This document shows, in pieces, positions 19,577 to 30,789 of a stretch of 64,000 nt of DNA. The notes under the pieces were generated by a model. The model saw only the letters and a program-made list of their open reading frames with translations. It was not told the DNA's origin and ran no database searches. The stretch lies in assembly GCA_016584305.1 (NCBI GenBank), contig JACEEZ010026192.1, forward strand, positions 1 through 64,000, given 5' to 3'. This stretch comes from Chionoecetes opilio. Lineage: Eukaryota > Arthropoda > Malacostraca > Decapoda > Majidae. The position numbers and the translations under genes are program-made. The stretch's first letter is position 1. The number at the start of each line of letters is the position of its first letter.

Positions 19577-22500
19577 GCCCATACTTATAAAGATTTAGGA
19601 TTCGTCCTAGGATTCGTCCTAACCCTGCGTCCTAAGGTTCGAGGAAAGTATAAGACGCGTCCTAAAACGGCGGCTTAGGACGAAGCGCTGAACGCTACAT
19701 TTAGCAAGAGTCCAATTTGGATTTCATGAAATATCACTACTAAGAGTCATCAGAAAGGTATAAAAATATCGAAAAACACAAGATTAATATTTCTATGATA
19801 ATTACTGAAGACTACAACGAATGAATCATCTATAAGAACAATTTACCAGATATGCAAAGTTCCCTTCAAAAGACAAACATTGAAAATTGTCTTCGCTCTA
19901 TCGACGAGAAAAGATAATATTTTTCAGGACAAGACTTTCATCCTTGGCCAGCTCTTTCAAGCAAGGAAAAATGTCCTATGTCCTGCGAGGGGAATTTTCC
20001 ATGCCGAGATGATCGGCGAAGAGCAAGGCAGATGCCTGACAGGCCATCGCCAACCACATGATCGCCGCGCCGCCTTCCATTAGCGAGAGATACGTCCCAA
20101 GGACTACCGGTTATAATGGCCGAGGACTTCGCGGTCGTTTCAAAAGACACCGACATTTTTTTTCATGCTACAATAGGTGCTTTTTCTAAGGAGATAGGGT
20201 TTATAATGGACGAGAGTTTCGCGGTAGTTTTCAGAGACACCGACTTATTTTTTCTTGGCCGACACTAGGGCTGTTCTAATGAAGGTTTTATTTTGCGCAA
20301 CCCATAAAAAAAAGATTTAAAAAAAAGTTATACTTTGGGTTAAGGTAGGTTAGGTTTCATTTTAAAACCTATTATGGGTTAGTTAGTTCATTAAAACCCT
20401 TACAGTTAGGTAGGTTTCATAAAACCTATAAGGTTAGGTTTTAAGATTTTTTTTTTTTTTCATTTTTTTTTCACTTTTTTTTTTTTGCGCAAATAAAAGT
20501 ATCTCATTAGAAGCAAGCACTATGTAGGCCAAGAAAAAAATAGTCCGGTGTCTCTGTAAACGACCGGCGGAAAACTTCTCGCCCAGTATTACCGGAGATA
20601 GTTTTATTTTGCGCAAACCCAAAAGTAAAAACCAAAAAAAAAAAAATTATCACGAATATTATGGTACCATTTCCATTAAAAAAACACTATCTCCAAGCGA
20701 AAAAGCACTAAAAACATGGCCGGGAAATATTTGTCCAGAGTCTGATAGGTTTAATGAAACGATAATGTTAGGTTAGATATACTTGGGGTTAAGTTTAGGG
20801 GTAAATCTAAGAACAAAGGCTCCACCTTCTATCTTCTTATAGCCAACAAGCTTGGGGACATGGTGGGAAACGGGTTTTGTGTTGAGCACACACATAAGTG
20901 AATATGGCCCCCCACAAAAAAATCCCTAAACTATGGATTATTCCCTAGTTCATGAAACTTTATCGGGGAATATTACCCCGATTAAGTCTATGTATAGGGA
21001 AATTTCCCTAGTTTAGGGATTTTTTGTGGGGAGCCATATTCCCGTATGAGTGTTGCTCCTTTTGTGGGGGAGCACACATATAAGGAAATATTTCCCGATA
21101 AAGTCCATGAACTAGGAAAATTTCCCTAAGTTTAGGATTTTTTTTTGGGTTGGGGCCTATTCCCTTTTATGTGTGTGATCCCACACCCAAAAAACCCAGG
21201 TTATCCACCATGTCCCCAAGCTTGGTGGCCATAAGAAGAAGATAGGAGATTGAGCCTTATTCTAAAAGATGACAAACTCTACAGACCTAACCTAGCACCC
21301 CTCTCGAGCCCCTTGTGCTGTGCACTAACCTAAACATAACCTAACATAAAACCTAACCTAACCTAACCTGCCCTAACCTAACCTAAAGGCAGGGTCACAC
21401 AGACTACCTTTTTCAGCATCTTTGTATTTTTGACTACCAAAAGATGCCCGTAGTGGTGGGAAAAATATGCGCGTTCGTCACACGGCATTTCGGCTACGAG
21501 CATCTTCCGGGACCCGCAAACAAAACTAAATAATATAAACATTATGGATCGCTGAAATTTAATATCGGCCATGTAGACAAGTAAGGATCGGCACTCATTA
21601 AGATATAAACAGATGTCTTAAAGACAGTAAGTATAATAGTAGAGCCAAACATTGTAGTCAGATTAGCATTGAGACTTGTTTTAAGATTTCCAGGTTATAG
21701 TTGGGTTTCATTAAAACCTAAAGGTAGGTTAGGTTTCATTAAAACCTATAAGACCCTGACTAATTTCTCCCGGGCAAGTCTTAAGTGCTTTTCTGATGGG
21801 ATACAAGTGTTTTAAATGGAAACGGTACCATATAAAATTCGGTGATCGATTTTTTTTTTTTTTTAAACTTTAGGTTTGCGCAAAATCAAAACATATCTCC
21901 ATTAGAAAATGCCACCTATTTTAGACCAAGGAAAAAAATATCCGGTGTCTCTGGAAAACGACCGCGAAGTCATCGGCCATATTACCAAATTGCCTAAGTT
22001 AGGTTACGTTTAATTAGGTTAGGTTAGATTTAGGGTTATGTTAAGGTTTGGTTAGGTTATGTTAAGCTTAGAGGTAGATTTGGATTAGGTTATGTTGAGG
22101 TATTTAGGTTAATAAAAAAAAACTAATTTTGATGGTGCGCGATTGTCCGGGAGGTTGGCACCGCCAACTCTGCGGAATATTACCGTTTGGTTTAGGTCAT
22201 CCTCGAGCCTGACATTCTAACTGTTTCATAGTGTAGACTTTCTTCATTCTGAGCTTTTTAAACCCAAATTCCCATGGCGCAATTGAATCATAATGCTGAT
22301 ACATATACTACCTAGAATCTAGTTCTTTCAACCAAAAACTGTTTTAAGTTAGGTTAGAGCGTGGGGTTTGGTATATAACAGATGATATCAAGGAACAATA
22401 AGAAAATGATCAAGATTACGGCTCGTGGGAAGAGAAATAGAGTTATAGGAATATTGTTCGATGCTAATAAAATCACGAACTATTCAATTTTTAAAATTTT

Positions 22501-23047
22501 TATTATAGTGAGCCTACTTAAATCGCTTTTTCTCAACATGGATACCATTCTTTCATCAACAGTTTGGTCGGGGGATGCACTTCAATCTGTATCACGATAC
22601 ATGTGATATCAGCAGGAGAAACATGACTACCTCAAGAGTGAATAATTAAACACACGCTTGACTTGTCAGCACCACTGATCGCCGTATTTTTTCAAGTGTT
22701 TGCTTTATATTACATTCTCAATAGTCTGTCACATATTTAATCCCTTGCTCGGTCAAGCTGTATCGCTTTGATTTAGTATTTATCAACAAGTTCGTCCAGT
22801 ACATCCTCCTGTCACGAAAAAGTTCTCAGGAGTGGGGTGGAGCACTCCGTTTACGTATAGGACGAGTTTAGCCGCCCGCCCTGCCCTCGCTACGACACCT
22901 CACACCTGTCCTAGCCAAACTGACAATTAGGACGAGTCTCGAGCGATTGGATGCGCTCGAAATGATTTAGGGACGCCGGCCCGCCATATTTAAGGACTCG
23001 CGCGAGTCTAAGACGCGACGAATCCTAAAATCTTTATAAGTATGAGC
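19577..23047. mobile_element. long inverted-repeat element, copy II (3.47 kb, both ends intact)
   Basis: Begins GCCCATACTTATAAAGATTT and ends AAATCTTTATAAGTATGAGC, with CCTGG on both sides (19572-19576 and 23048-23052). It is the cleanest definition of the family. The left arm has three AGGATTCGTCCTA-type units; the right arm has (A/G)ACTCG and CGCGAGTC units. Internally: TTCGCGGTCGTTTC modules, TTGCGCAA modules, degenerate TTAGG blocks (20340-20440, 21310-21390, 22000-22110), and a palindromic block 20830-21250. The satellite array seen in copies IV and V is absent. No ORF longer than about 75 codons and no transposase motif, so it is presumably moved in trans. Short CCWGG/CWG flanks and a GGGCC terminus are reminiscent of PIF/Harbinger elements; that is inference. 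Confidence 0.85.
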
Positions 23048-23283
23048 CCTGGGGGGACATTTTTCGAAGAAGCTCTAAAACTACACCCTCTTATCGTCCT
23101 AAGACCGGACTTGGTTTACGGGGCCAAGAAGACTACTAAGAAGCATTTTCGGAGTTCATCTTAGCTCGTTGTAAGCTAAGAATTCTTAGTGCCACCGCTT
23201 CCACTTTAACCCAACAGCAGTGCGCCAGACACAAGTATGTATTTGGCGGGAAATACGATAAAAAACAAACCTCGGCGTATACC

Positions 23284-23594
23284 ACGCCGAGGGAGTCTCT
23301 CTCTGTCTCCTCCTACTTCCTCTCTCTCTCTCTCTCCTCTCTCCTCTCTCTCTCTCTCTCTCTCTCCTTTTTTTTTCCTTTCTTATTATTTCTTCTCCTC
23401 CACTTCCGCTCCTTGAGTTGCCAGATAGTGTATCTCTGCTACATGTCACAGTGCATGTCAAACACGCCGAGGGATCTTCTCTCTCTCTCTCTCCTTTTTT
23501 TATTCTATCATTCTTCTCCTCCTTTCGTTCTCCCCTTGAGTTGCCAGATATGTATTTTCGGCTACAGTCACAGGCATTTGTCAAACACGCCGAG

Positions 23595-23634
<40 letters not shown>

Positions 23635-23690
23635 TCTTCTATTATTTCTTCTCCTCCTCTTCCTTCTCCCTTTCAGCCTCCACACACACA
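23284..23690. repeat. tandem 125-180 bp units with (CT)n microsatellites
   Basis: Three units each start CACGCCGAGGGA (about 23283, 23463 and 23587), followed by a CT-repeat, a T-rich TTCTTCTCCTCC segment and TTGAGTTGCCAGATA...GGC/TGCTAC...GTCACA. ORFs rich in Ser/Leu or Arg/Glu here are products of the CT repeat. Confidence 0.75.
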
Positions 23691-23790
23691 TCAAGCCAGT
23701 AGTGATATTATCGTGAATAACGAACTTTTTTCTGGTGAGTTTTGATTATGTTAGAATATCTGCTAACCGTTCCGTCGCAAATCATATCTA

Positions 23791-23999
23791 TTCCACCCAG
23801 CCCACACCCTATATATATAGATATTATACTATAATATATTTATACATAGTGTATCTTATACAGCCTAATATTCTAATACAGTCTAAAAATATATAATATA
23901 TAACCAATAATATAACCATTGTTGTTATGGTGACTCGAAGAAAATGGCGGCTAAGACGACCCCAACCCTGCCTTAGTTTACACTCGCTGCACTGTCTTA
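23791..23999. other. AT-rich segment, no gene
   Basis: TATATA-rich DNA (23810-23915) followed by unique sequence; a fragment of the GTCGCCAGC repeat (GAACTTTTTTCTGGTGAG) precedes it at 23727. No gene supported. Confidence 0.4.
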
Positions 24000-24449
24000 A
24001 AGCGGGGTATTACACGGGAACTATTCTTGCTCAGGTGAGCAGATTCACTGAGCAGTTTGGAGGATTTGCTCGATGAAAGCCTTTTGGTTGAAGCAACAGA
24101 GAACTAAATTCGAAGCTATTTTTGCTCGTCATTTGAGTGAGCAAAAACGTTCTGTTATAAAGGACCGAATTAGTGGATGACATCTATTATTTATTGCAAG
24201 ATCTTTTCTTCTAAAATCAAGAAGACATCAAAATGCCTGCTGACTGGACAGACCGAGATGGAAAAGCTTACATGATGACTTAGTTCGGGCACATCCTACA
24301 ATAGGAACATATATAGCCCTTTATTTGTTAAAAAAAACATTAAAAAAGAAAACATGCCACCCTCAATGCCTAAGAAGCCTGACCTAAGTCAATTATTTAC
24401 GTGATACACAGGCGGACAGGTGTTGCGAGGCGGTACCGGTGTGTAGTGA

Positions 24450-24615
24450 CCAGGTGTGTGTATATGTAAAGCGAGAGAGGCTAATGAGTGCCGTGTTAGC
24501 ACCCGAGTGTGTGTGTCTGACCTAAAGCATGCGAACGGTAGTTTCGTCCACTATAACGGCGTCAGCCCCCGTAACACCCGGCCACGGTACGGCGCGGGCC
24601 ACAGTGTCCATAGAA
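24450..24615. repeat. 150-bp dispersed repeat, copy 2
   Basis: Matches 11015-11165 (TGACCTAAAG, GCGAACG, TCCACTA(T/C)AAC, GGCCACGG). Non-coding. Confidence 0.55.
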
Positions 24616-25089
24616 AGATACTCAGGGGATTCACAGAAGTTTAAAGGAATCAAAAGCCTTGGGGGCTAATCAATAAAAACTTCTTAATCTGGTATGTTGA
24701 ATTGAAAAAAAAGTAGTAGTTTTCGCTTACACTGATTTTGAGTATTTTCGTCCATACCTGGTGTCATTTCGTAACTCGAGTAGTCAAGTCAAATCTGCGC
24801 CTGAGTGTACGAAACGACTATGGTTCATATAGAATACGAAACAACTTTTGGTAATAAAAAAAAAAAAATGGGGGGGGACGAGAGTTTCGCGCGTCGTTTT
24901 CAGAGACACCCAACTCTTTTGGTAAAACTTTGGAAGAAGTCCTTCACCCCTATCTTTTTTTTCTTCCCCCCTATAGCAACAACTTTTCTTCTTTTTTTGC
25001 CTGGGAGAAACTGGCCGGGGAATACGGGGTTTTGGAGTGAGGAGCAACTATAAGTGATTATGTCCCAAAAAAATCATCAAAGTCACTAT

Positions 25090-25445
25090 AAGTAAAAATC
25101 TAACCTTAACCTAACCTTAACCACAAAGATCCCTAACCTAAACCTAACCTAACCTTAACCACAAAGTATAACCTACCATAACCTTAACCACAAAGTATAC
25201 CTAACCTAACCTAACTTAAACCACCAAAGTATATCCTAACCTTACCACAAGTATACTAACCTAACCGAACCTTAACACCAAAGTAGACCTAAACCAACCT
25301 TAACCACAAAGTATAACTAACTAACCTAACCTTAACCACAAAAGTATACATAACCTAACCTAACATAACCACAAAGTATACCTAACCTACCCTAACCTAA
25401 CCTTAAACCCCAAAGTTATACCAGACCTAACCTAACCTAACTGGA
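25090..25445. repeat. telomere-like satellite array 3
   Basis: About ten units of ACCACAAAGTATA with CCTAA pentamers, noisier than the other arrays and with single-base indels. It is bounded by the pre-satellite module (24925-25085) and the post-satellite module (25455-25620). Confidence 0.85.
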
Positions 25446-25823
25446 CTTGGAAATTTTTTTGATGGCACCTCATATTTCATAGCGGCCGGAGGTGTTAACC
25501 AAGGCTGAGCCGCACGCTGGAACCTCTTACATGATGTGAAGTACAATAAGCATACATACCAATACAATACAGTCGGTAGTGCATTTCAATCAAAGCAGAA
25601 GATGAGTCCAAAGTATTTCCTATTTTTTCTGGCCTACAATAGGTGCTTGTTTCTAATGGAGTTTTATTTGCGAACCCCCCCCCCCCACCCCCAAAAAAAG
25701 GTAATAATAAACCTAAACCTAACATTATAGGTTTAATGAAAATTAAACTAACCTTAAAGGTTTAATGAACACCATAACCTTATAGGTTGTAATGAAACCT
25801 AACCTAACTTTAACCACAAAGTA

Positions 25824-25860
<37 letters not shown>

Positions 25861-26067
25861 CCGCAAAATAAAGCTATCTCCATTACAACAAGCAACGCTT
25901 ATTAGGAAGCGCTATGATAATTTGTATCATTACCGCACTCAGGTCTGTATGCATTTTGCTCATCAAAACACAGATCACCGTGTAATAGTTTCGTTGAGCA
26001 GCTCAGTGAAATCTGCTCAGTGAGCAGCTGCTCACTGAGCAGAAAAGTGCCCGTGTAATAGCGCCTT

Positions 26068-26225
26068 TAGGCGGAGCGAAATTTGCTTCCGAAAATGTCC
26101 ACCTAGCGCTAAGATGGTCTTAGTCCCCTAAGATGGTCTTAGTAGTGTTCCAAAATGCCCCCCCTGGCCTATGAAGAAAAGGCCACCTGTAACATCAAGA
26201 TCAAGACACCGGGCCCTCCTAGTAC
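26068..26225. other. short unassigned segment
   Basis: Contains CTAAGATGGTCTTAG twice. Nothing else recognisable. Confidence 0.35.
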
Positions 26226-26575
26226 CAGCACACGAGGCCTTAACAAGGTCACAAACCCTCCAAGGTCAGCACGATATAAGGGCATTTGTTTCTTGGATTG
26301 CCGTTTCTGAGCGGGCAATCGTACCGGGGTGCGTCAGTTTTGTTTCACAAATCGTTTCGTACAGCCAGTAGATTCGTGCACCAAATACTTTTTTCGTAGT
26401 CTACAGGAAACCATGGTCGTTTCGTACACTCCAGCTCAGAGTTGAACTTGAACTAAGAGTTACGAAAAAGACACCTGGTATGTACGAAAAACTCAAAAAC
26501 ATTGTACGAAACAACTGACAAAACCGGGTACGAAACAACTTGTGTACGAAACTCCCTGTGATGTGTTAGTGTGTG
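26226..26575. repeat. TTTCGTAC/GTACGAAA motif cluster, copy 2
   Basis: Near-identical to 9240-9570, with the same strand switch in mid-array. It is followed, as in copy 1, by the GTGTGTGCAGGCTTG tract and the dispersed repeat. Confidence 0.7.
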
Positions 26576-26639
26576 CAGGCTTGTTTTTTGGCATTTGTGA
26601 CATTATTGGGCCCTTTTTGGGTAAATATCCCGTATAACC

Positions 26640-26965
26640 GCGCAGTCCTCGTCCATTATAACCTACCGTAGATAACAGTATAGTCGCCAGCTGCACTAAG
26701 TCGCCAACCGCCAAATATTACGAATTTTTGCATCACTACTGAGGTTATAATGGACGAGGACTTCGCGGTAGTTTTTAGTTTTCGGTAATTTCCAGATGAA
26801 CACCCAACTTCTTTTGGTGGACGAAACGACTTTTTCTGGTGAGTTTTGATGCGTTTTTTAATGAAGCTGCTAACCGTTTCTGTCGCCAATCACTTTTTTA
26901 ATTTGTTTTATGTGATTTGCAAAAAAAAAATGACCGGTACGGTTACATTCAGGCAATATTTTTGC
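26640..26965. repeat. dispersed repeat (GTCGCCAGCTGCACTAA block), copy 3
   Basis: Matches 9640-9960 and 12504-12790, running into the zinc-finger leader as in copy B. Confidence 0.65.
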
Positions 26966-26974
26966 GGGGCTGTG

Positions 26975-27215
26975 CCTGATGTGCAAGGCTTAGCTACACC
27001 TGCCTGCACTGAAGGTCACTAGCCATCACCAAATCCACTCCTCCACCCTGTAGAGTGGTGGCGTGAGGCTCCTGTGCTGGCCTTACTCCTTGGCTGCAAA
27101 CACTGGCTGGGTGTTGGCTGGAGGGTGAAGCAGGAAGCACCCTTCAAGGAAGCACTTGCCTGCTTGTGTGCTGACGGCCACCAAGTGTTACAGGTGCTGA
27201 GGTGAAGAGTCCAGG
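26975..27215 (+). pseudogene. zinc-finger gene copy C, leader only
   Basis: Nearly identical to 12820-13048 of the intact gene (GTAGAGTGGTGGCGTGAGG, TGGCTGCAAACACTGGC, CAGGTGCTGAGGTGAAGAGTC). It breaks off at CCAGG (27211-27215), exactly where an inverted-repeat element copy III begins. The coding part is not found downstream, because the sequence past the element jumps to a LINE. Confidence 0.8.
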
Positions 27216-27467
27216 GCCCATACTTTTAAAGATTAGGATTCGTCCTAGGATTCGTCCTAACCCTGCGTCCTAAGGTTCGAGGAAAGTCTAAGACGCGTCC
27301 TAAGACGGCGGCTTAGGACGAAGCCGCTGAGCGCTACATTTAGCAAGAGGGCCAATTTGGATTTCATGGAAATATCACTACTAAGAGTCATCAGAAAGGT
27401 ATAAAAATATCAAAAAACACAAGATTAATATTTCTATGATAATTTCTGAAGACTACAACAATGATTC
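27216..27467. mobile_element. inverted-repeat element, copy III (left end only)
   Basis: GCCCATACTTTTAAAGATTAGG followed by the left-arm sequence up to ACAACAATGATTC, then a single N at 27468 and an abrupt switch to LINE sequence. It is truncated either by real rearrangement or by a scaffold join at the N. Confidence 0.8.
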
Positions 27468-27468
27468 N

Positions 27469-28165
27469 TGCTTCACTTATCCTCCTCTGGCCATCTCATT
27501 CACCTTCAGTGGGTGCCCTCCCACATTGGTGTCAGGGGCAACACTGTGGCCGACAGGGCGGCAGCAGAGGCACACTCCCTCCCTTCTCCCATAGACATGA
27601 CCACAGACCTGACTGATTCACTGACTAACCTTCAGACTACATCAACCGACACTGGGACACAGAGCTGACTGACGCCTTACAGTACACTTCACTTGGACGA
27701 ATACGACATGACACACGACACCACTGGTGGACCCACTCCCCCAGCCGTGCCCTGGACACCGCAGTCACCAGACTCCGGATTGGCCACACCCGCCTCAACG
27801 CCCACCTACACAAACTGGGCATGACAGATGACCCTCACTGCCCCTGGTGCCCCACATACCTGGACACACCTGAACACCTCCTCCTGCAATGTCCTCGCCA
27901 CCACTCCCACCGCACGGCACTCCTCCAATCACTATATCCACTCCTCCTCCGCAGACCAACTCTAGCCGACCTCTTGGGTGGCTCTCCAGACCCTGGCTTG
28001 GCCTTCAAAATCCTCAAGCACACCAGGACCTTCCTACAGAAGTCTGGCCAACTGCACAGGATTAACCTGCTGATTCATTTGCATCCTGCACCTTCGGGGC
28101 ACTAGAGGCTGTGGCACCACAGCCTGCACGGCCCCATCAAACCCCCAACAACAACAACAACAACA
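27469..28165 (+). pseudogene. LINE ORF2 3' fragment: RNase H end and C-terminal zinc knuckle
   Basis: Visible: QWVPSHIGVRGNTVADRAA (near 27507), the last conserved block of an RNase H domain. Then, after frame changes, ELTDALQYTSLGRIRHD, WWTHSPSRALDTAVTRLRIG, HTRLNAHLHKLGMTDD and HCPWCPTYLDTPEHLLLQCP. The open part 27821-28105 ends in HLHPAPSGH and a stop. The 3' tail contains AACAACAACAACAACAAC (28147 on). This is the 3' end of an I/Jockey-group non-LTR retrotransposon, the same family as the minus-strand element at 55530-61260. It starts directly at the N, so the upstream part is missing. Confidence 0.85.
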
Positions 28166-29640
28166 ACCCCGCGCCCAACCCCGCCGCCCACCAGTTCTTC
28201 AGTTTTGGTTTTTGTTCTTTTTTTTCTTTCTTCAGGCTTGACTTGTTTCTTCTTCTCTTCGTTCTTTCTTCTTCTCTTCTTTCTTCTTATCTTGTTTTTG
28301 TTGTTGTTGTTGTTTGTTTCTTGTCTTGTTTTGGGTTTGTTTTGCTTTTTTCTGTCACTGCCATATAAACGCGCACCCCCAAACGCCACGGCACCCCGCA
28401 CGGGCGGCTGGCGTCATTTCTCCACTACATCTCTCGCGTCCAACATATACCAACAGGAGGAAGGAAATTGAGAAAAATTTAGTGAAAGAAGTCTGAGATT
28501 AAATATTTTTTTTTTTTTTTTTTTTTTTCCAGAGATTGGACAAAAAAAAAAAAAAAACTTTTAAGATGTAGAGTGGGTTTTTATAAAGACCTTGGGATAT
28601 TTATGTCTATCTTGGGATTTTTTTGGGGTCAGTCTTGGGGTTTCTGAATAGAATATAAAAAAGAGAAAGCAGGAGATGGGGAAGTGGGGACAGGGAGAAG
28701 AATAGATGGGTGAGAGAAAGGAGGCTAGTAAGAGAAAAAAAGTCTCCGGGGCTTGACCCAGGTGCTGTATGTTTTTTGTGTGTTTTTGTTGTGAGTCGAT
28801 CTCGACCTAACGACCGTTTCCCATCTCGCACAGCAAACAGAAACCACTGGGGGCGGCTTGCGGGACAGGGGCCGGAAAGATGGTGCTCCGGACACACAAG
28901 GAAACCCCGCGCCCGGGAGAGTCTGTGCATTTTGTGTCTTCTCTGTGCAAGTGGGGCTAAAAATGAAAAAATGAAAAAAAATAAAACCGAGTAGCCCCCT
29001 ACACTAGATCGCCAGCTGTGTTTATTTCTCAGTATCCTCCCCCATCGTCTTTTTCCGAAAAAAAACGCGTAGTAAATTTGTAAACCGCTATACTTGCCTA
29101 AAAAGCATAAAAAAACGCGAAACGGGGTAATTATCAGTCATGATATAAACTATTTGGATATCTTTCAGTGGCACAGACACGCATATGGGCTATCATTGTA
29201 ATTTTTAGGGGCTGGCACTTTTCCTGGCGACTATATTTTTATCTCGTGAAAGCCTAATTTGGCTTTTGTTCATTTTTGAAGAACTTTTAAAAAATTGTAA
29301 AAAGTATCTTGGATAGTATCATTACTTTGGAAGGGCTGCCAAACTGGAAACCCCTTGAAAACTCCCTTTTTTGGCCAAAATTCAAATGGCGGACCCCCCC
29401 AAGGAAAAAAATTAAATTTTGCTCCAAAACAGCAAACTATACCTCACTCAAACCACTTTTAATGTGATCTTTTTTACAAAAGCCCAGGGCCCTAAAACAG
29501 CGCAATAATTTACATGAAAAAAACCCCCCCCGGGGGCCCTGTGCCTGCCACGGCCAAAGGGGAACTTCCTCCTGAAACTTTTTTCAGGTTGATTTTGACC
29601 ATGGTTTTTTTTTGTAGAAAAAAAAATGATCACTTAAATT
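28166..29640. other. no gene; low-complexity T-rich and A-rich tracts
   Basis: TTCTTCTC/TTTGTTGTTG tracts (28200-28340), a T run (28507-28528), an A run (28544-28557) and GC-rich mixed sequence at 28740-28940. ORFs here are translations of low-complexity DNA. No gene is supported. Confidence 0.5.
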
Positions 29641-30750
29641 TGTGTTGTAGTGAGTCTGGCCCCGGGGCCCAAAAATACTTTGCTGTATTTAAAATACTAA
29701 ATACAAAAATAAGGGGAGAAATGTATTCAAATCCAAAATACAAAATACTTTTTAGAAATGCTTTTAAAATACTAATTACTAAATACTTTAATTGTTTTAA
29801 ATACATTTGTAAAACTTTTTAAAAATACACACTTTTTAATTAATGCCTTTAAATTAAATCACAAGTTTCAAAAGTATTTTTATTTATTTAATTTAAAAAT
29901 CTCCAGAGGCCAAAATTATGAATCTAAATTTCCAAATTTTCTTTATTTCAGTATAAGTTGCATTCCTTGATCTTCTATAAAATCTACCACACTAGGAATC
30001 CAATCCCTGACAAAATTTGAGTTGCTTTATGTGTATCTCAAATTTTGCCCCACACTTTCAAACTATGAAATTTTGGAGGAAAATACATATAGAAATGGCT
30101 GGGGGAAACCCTAAATATGGTGACTGTGAAAACGAATCCCAGACCCTAACGGTGTTTATCAACAGCGGGACGGAACTAACTTTTTCCTAACTCTACCCCC
30201 CGTCCCGCGCTCCCCCCACCCCTCCCCCCCACCCCCTTTGACACCACCCTCCCCCCTTTCCCCCAATACCTTGCGGGGTAATGCTGTAATATGAATAGAT
30301 AAAAAATCACCGAAATTTGTTTTTTGGTCATTTGTAAAAGGGCAAATAAAAGGGTTTATTATCAGTTCACCTGGTTTTTAAAATTAATCTCATTTCTCCA
30401 GAAGTCTAAAAAAACTGGTTTCCTTAGATTTTGCGTTTCTTAAAATTTCCTTCCAGGCCAAATTTCCTTAAATCAGGAAATTTCCTTAAAAGGGGAAAAC
30501 CCCTGGTCCTGTACATCGGGGTTGCCAGATAGTGGGGGGGGGTTTTGGGCCCAAAATTTAACTGCAAAAAAAGAAATTTAAATTTTGTATATTTTTGATT
30601 TGAAAAAATGTTTTTGAATACTCAAAAAAGTATTTAAATACTGTTTTTAAAAACATGAAAACCCAAATGTATTTATAAATACATTTTTAAATCCCAAACC
30701 TATTTTTAAAATAAAATGTGTTTAAATACTGCCCACCTGATCAAAACACA
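29640..30750. repeat. inverted ATACTTTAAATAC repeat region
   Basis: Two blocks dense in AAATACTAAATAC-type motifs (29670-29830 and 30590-30735) lie in inverted arrangement, beginning with GGGCCCAAAAATACTT and ending with AAATACTGCCCACC. This resembles a non-autonomous hAT-type element with ATAC-rich subterminal repeats. Termini are too degraded to fix, and between them is AT-rich non-coding sequence with a C run (30190-30260). Confidence 0.4.
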
Positions 30751-30789
30751 CACAATACAAAAGGGTAAAAAACATTGCTGGTGAAAAGT

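Larger units (their letters stand above)
24000..26067. mobile_element. Harbinger-like element with TATTACACGGG termini
   Basis: The left end AAGCGGGGTATTACACGGG...CTTGCTCAGGTGAGCAG and the right end CTGCTCACTGAGCAG...CCCGTGTAATAGCGCCTT are inverted, with TA/TTA-type flanks (CTTA on the left, TTAG on the right). Termini of this form with GCTCA subterminal repeats are typical of PIF/Harbinger elements. A short frame near 24273-24388 (LVRAHPTIG..IALYLLKK) could be a decayed MADF/Myb-like domain of the second Harbinger protein, but this is weak. The interior also holds a 150-bp repeat (24450-24615), GTACGAAAC motifs (24755-24850), the pre-satellite module and a satellite array, so it is a composite. 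Confidence 0.5.

Noticed and set aside
28111..28401. Phe/Leu-rich or Lys-rich ORFs
   Set aside because: Low-complexity TTC/TTG and GAA tracts after the LINE 3' end.
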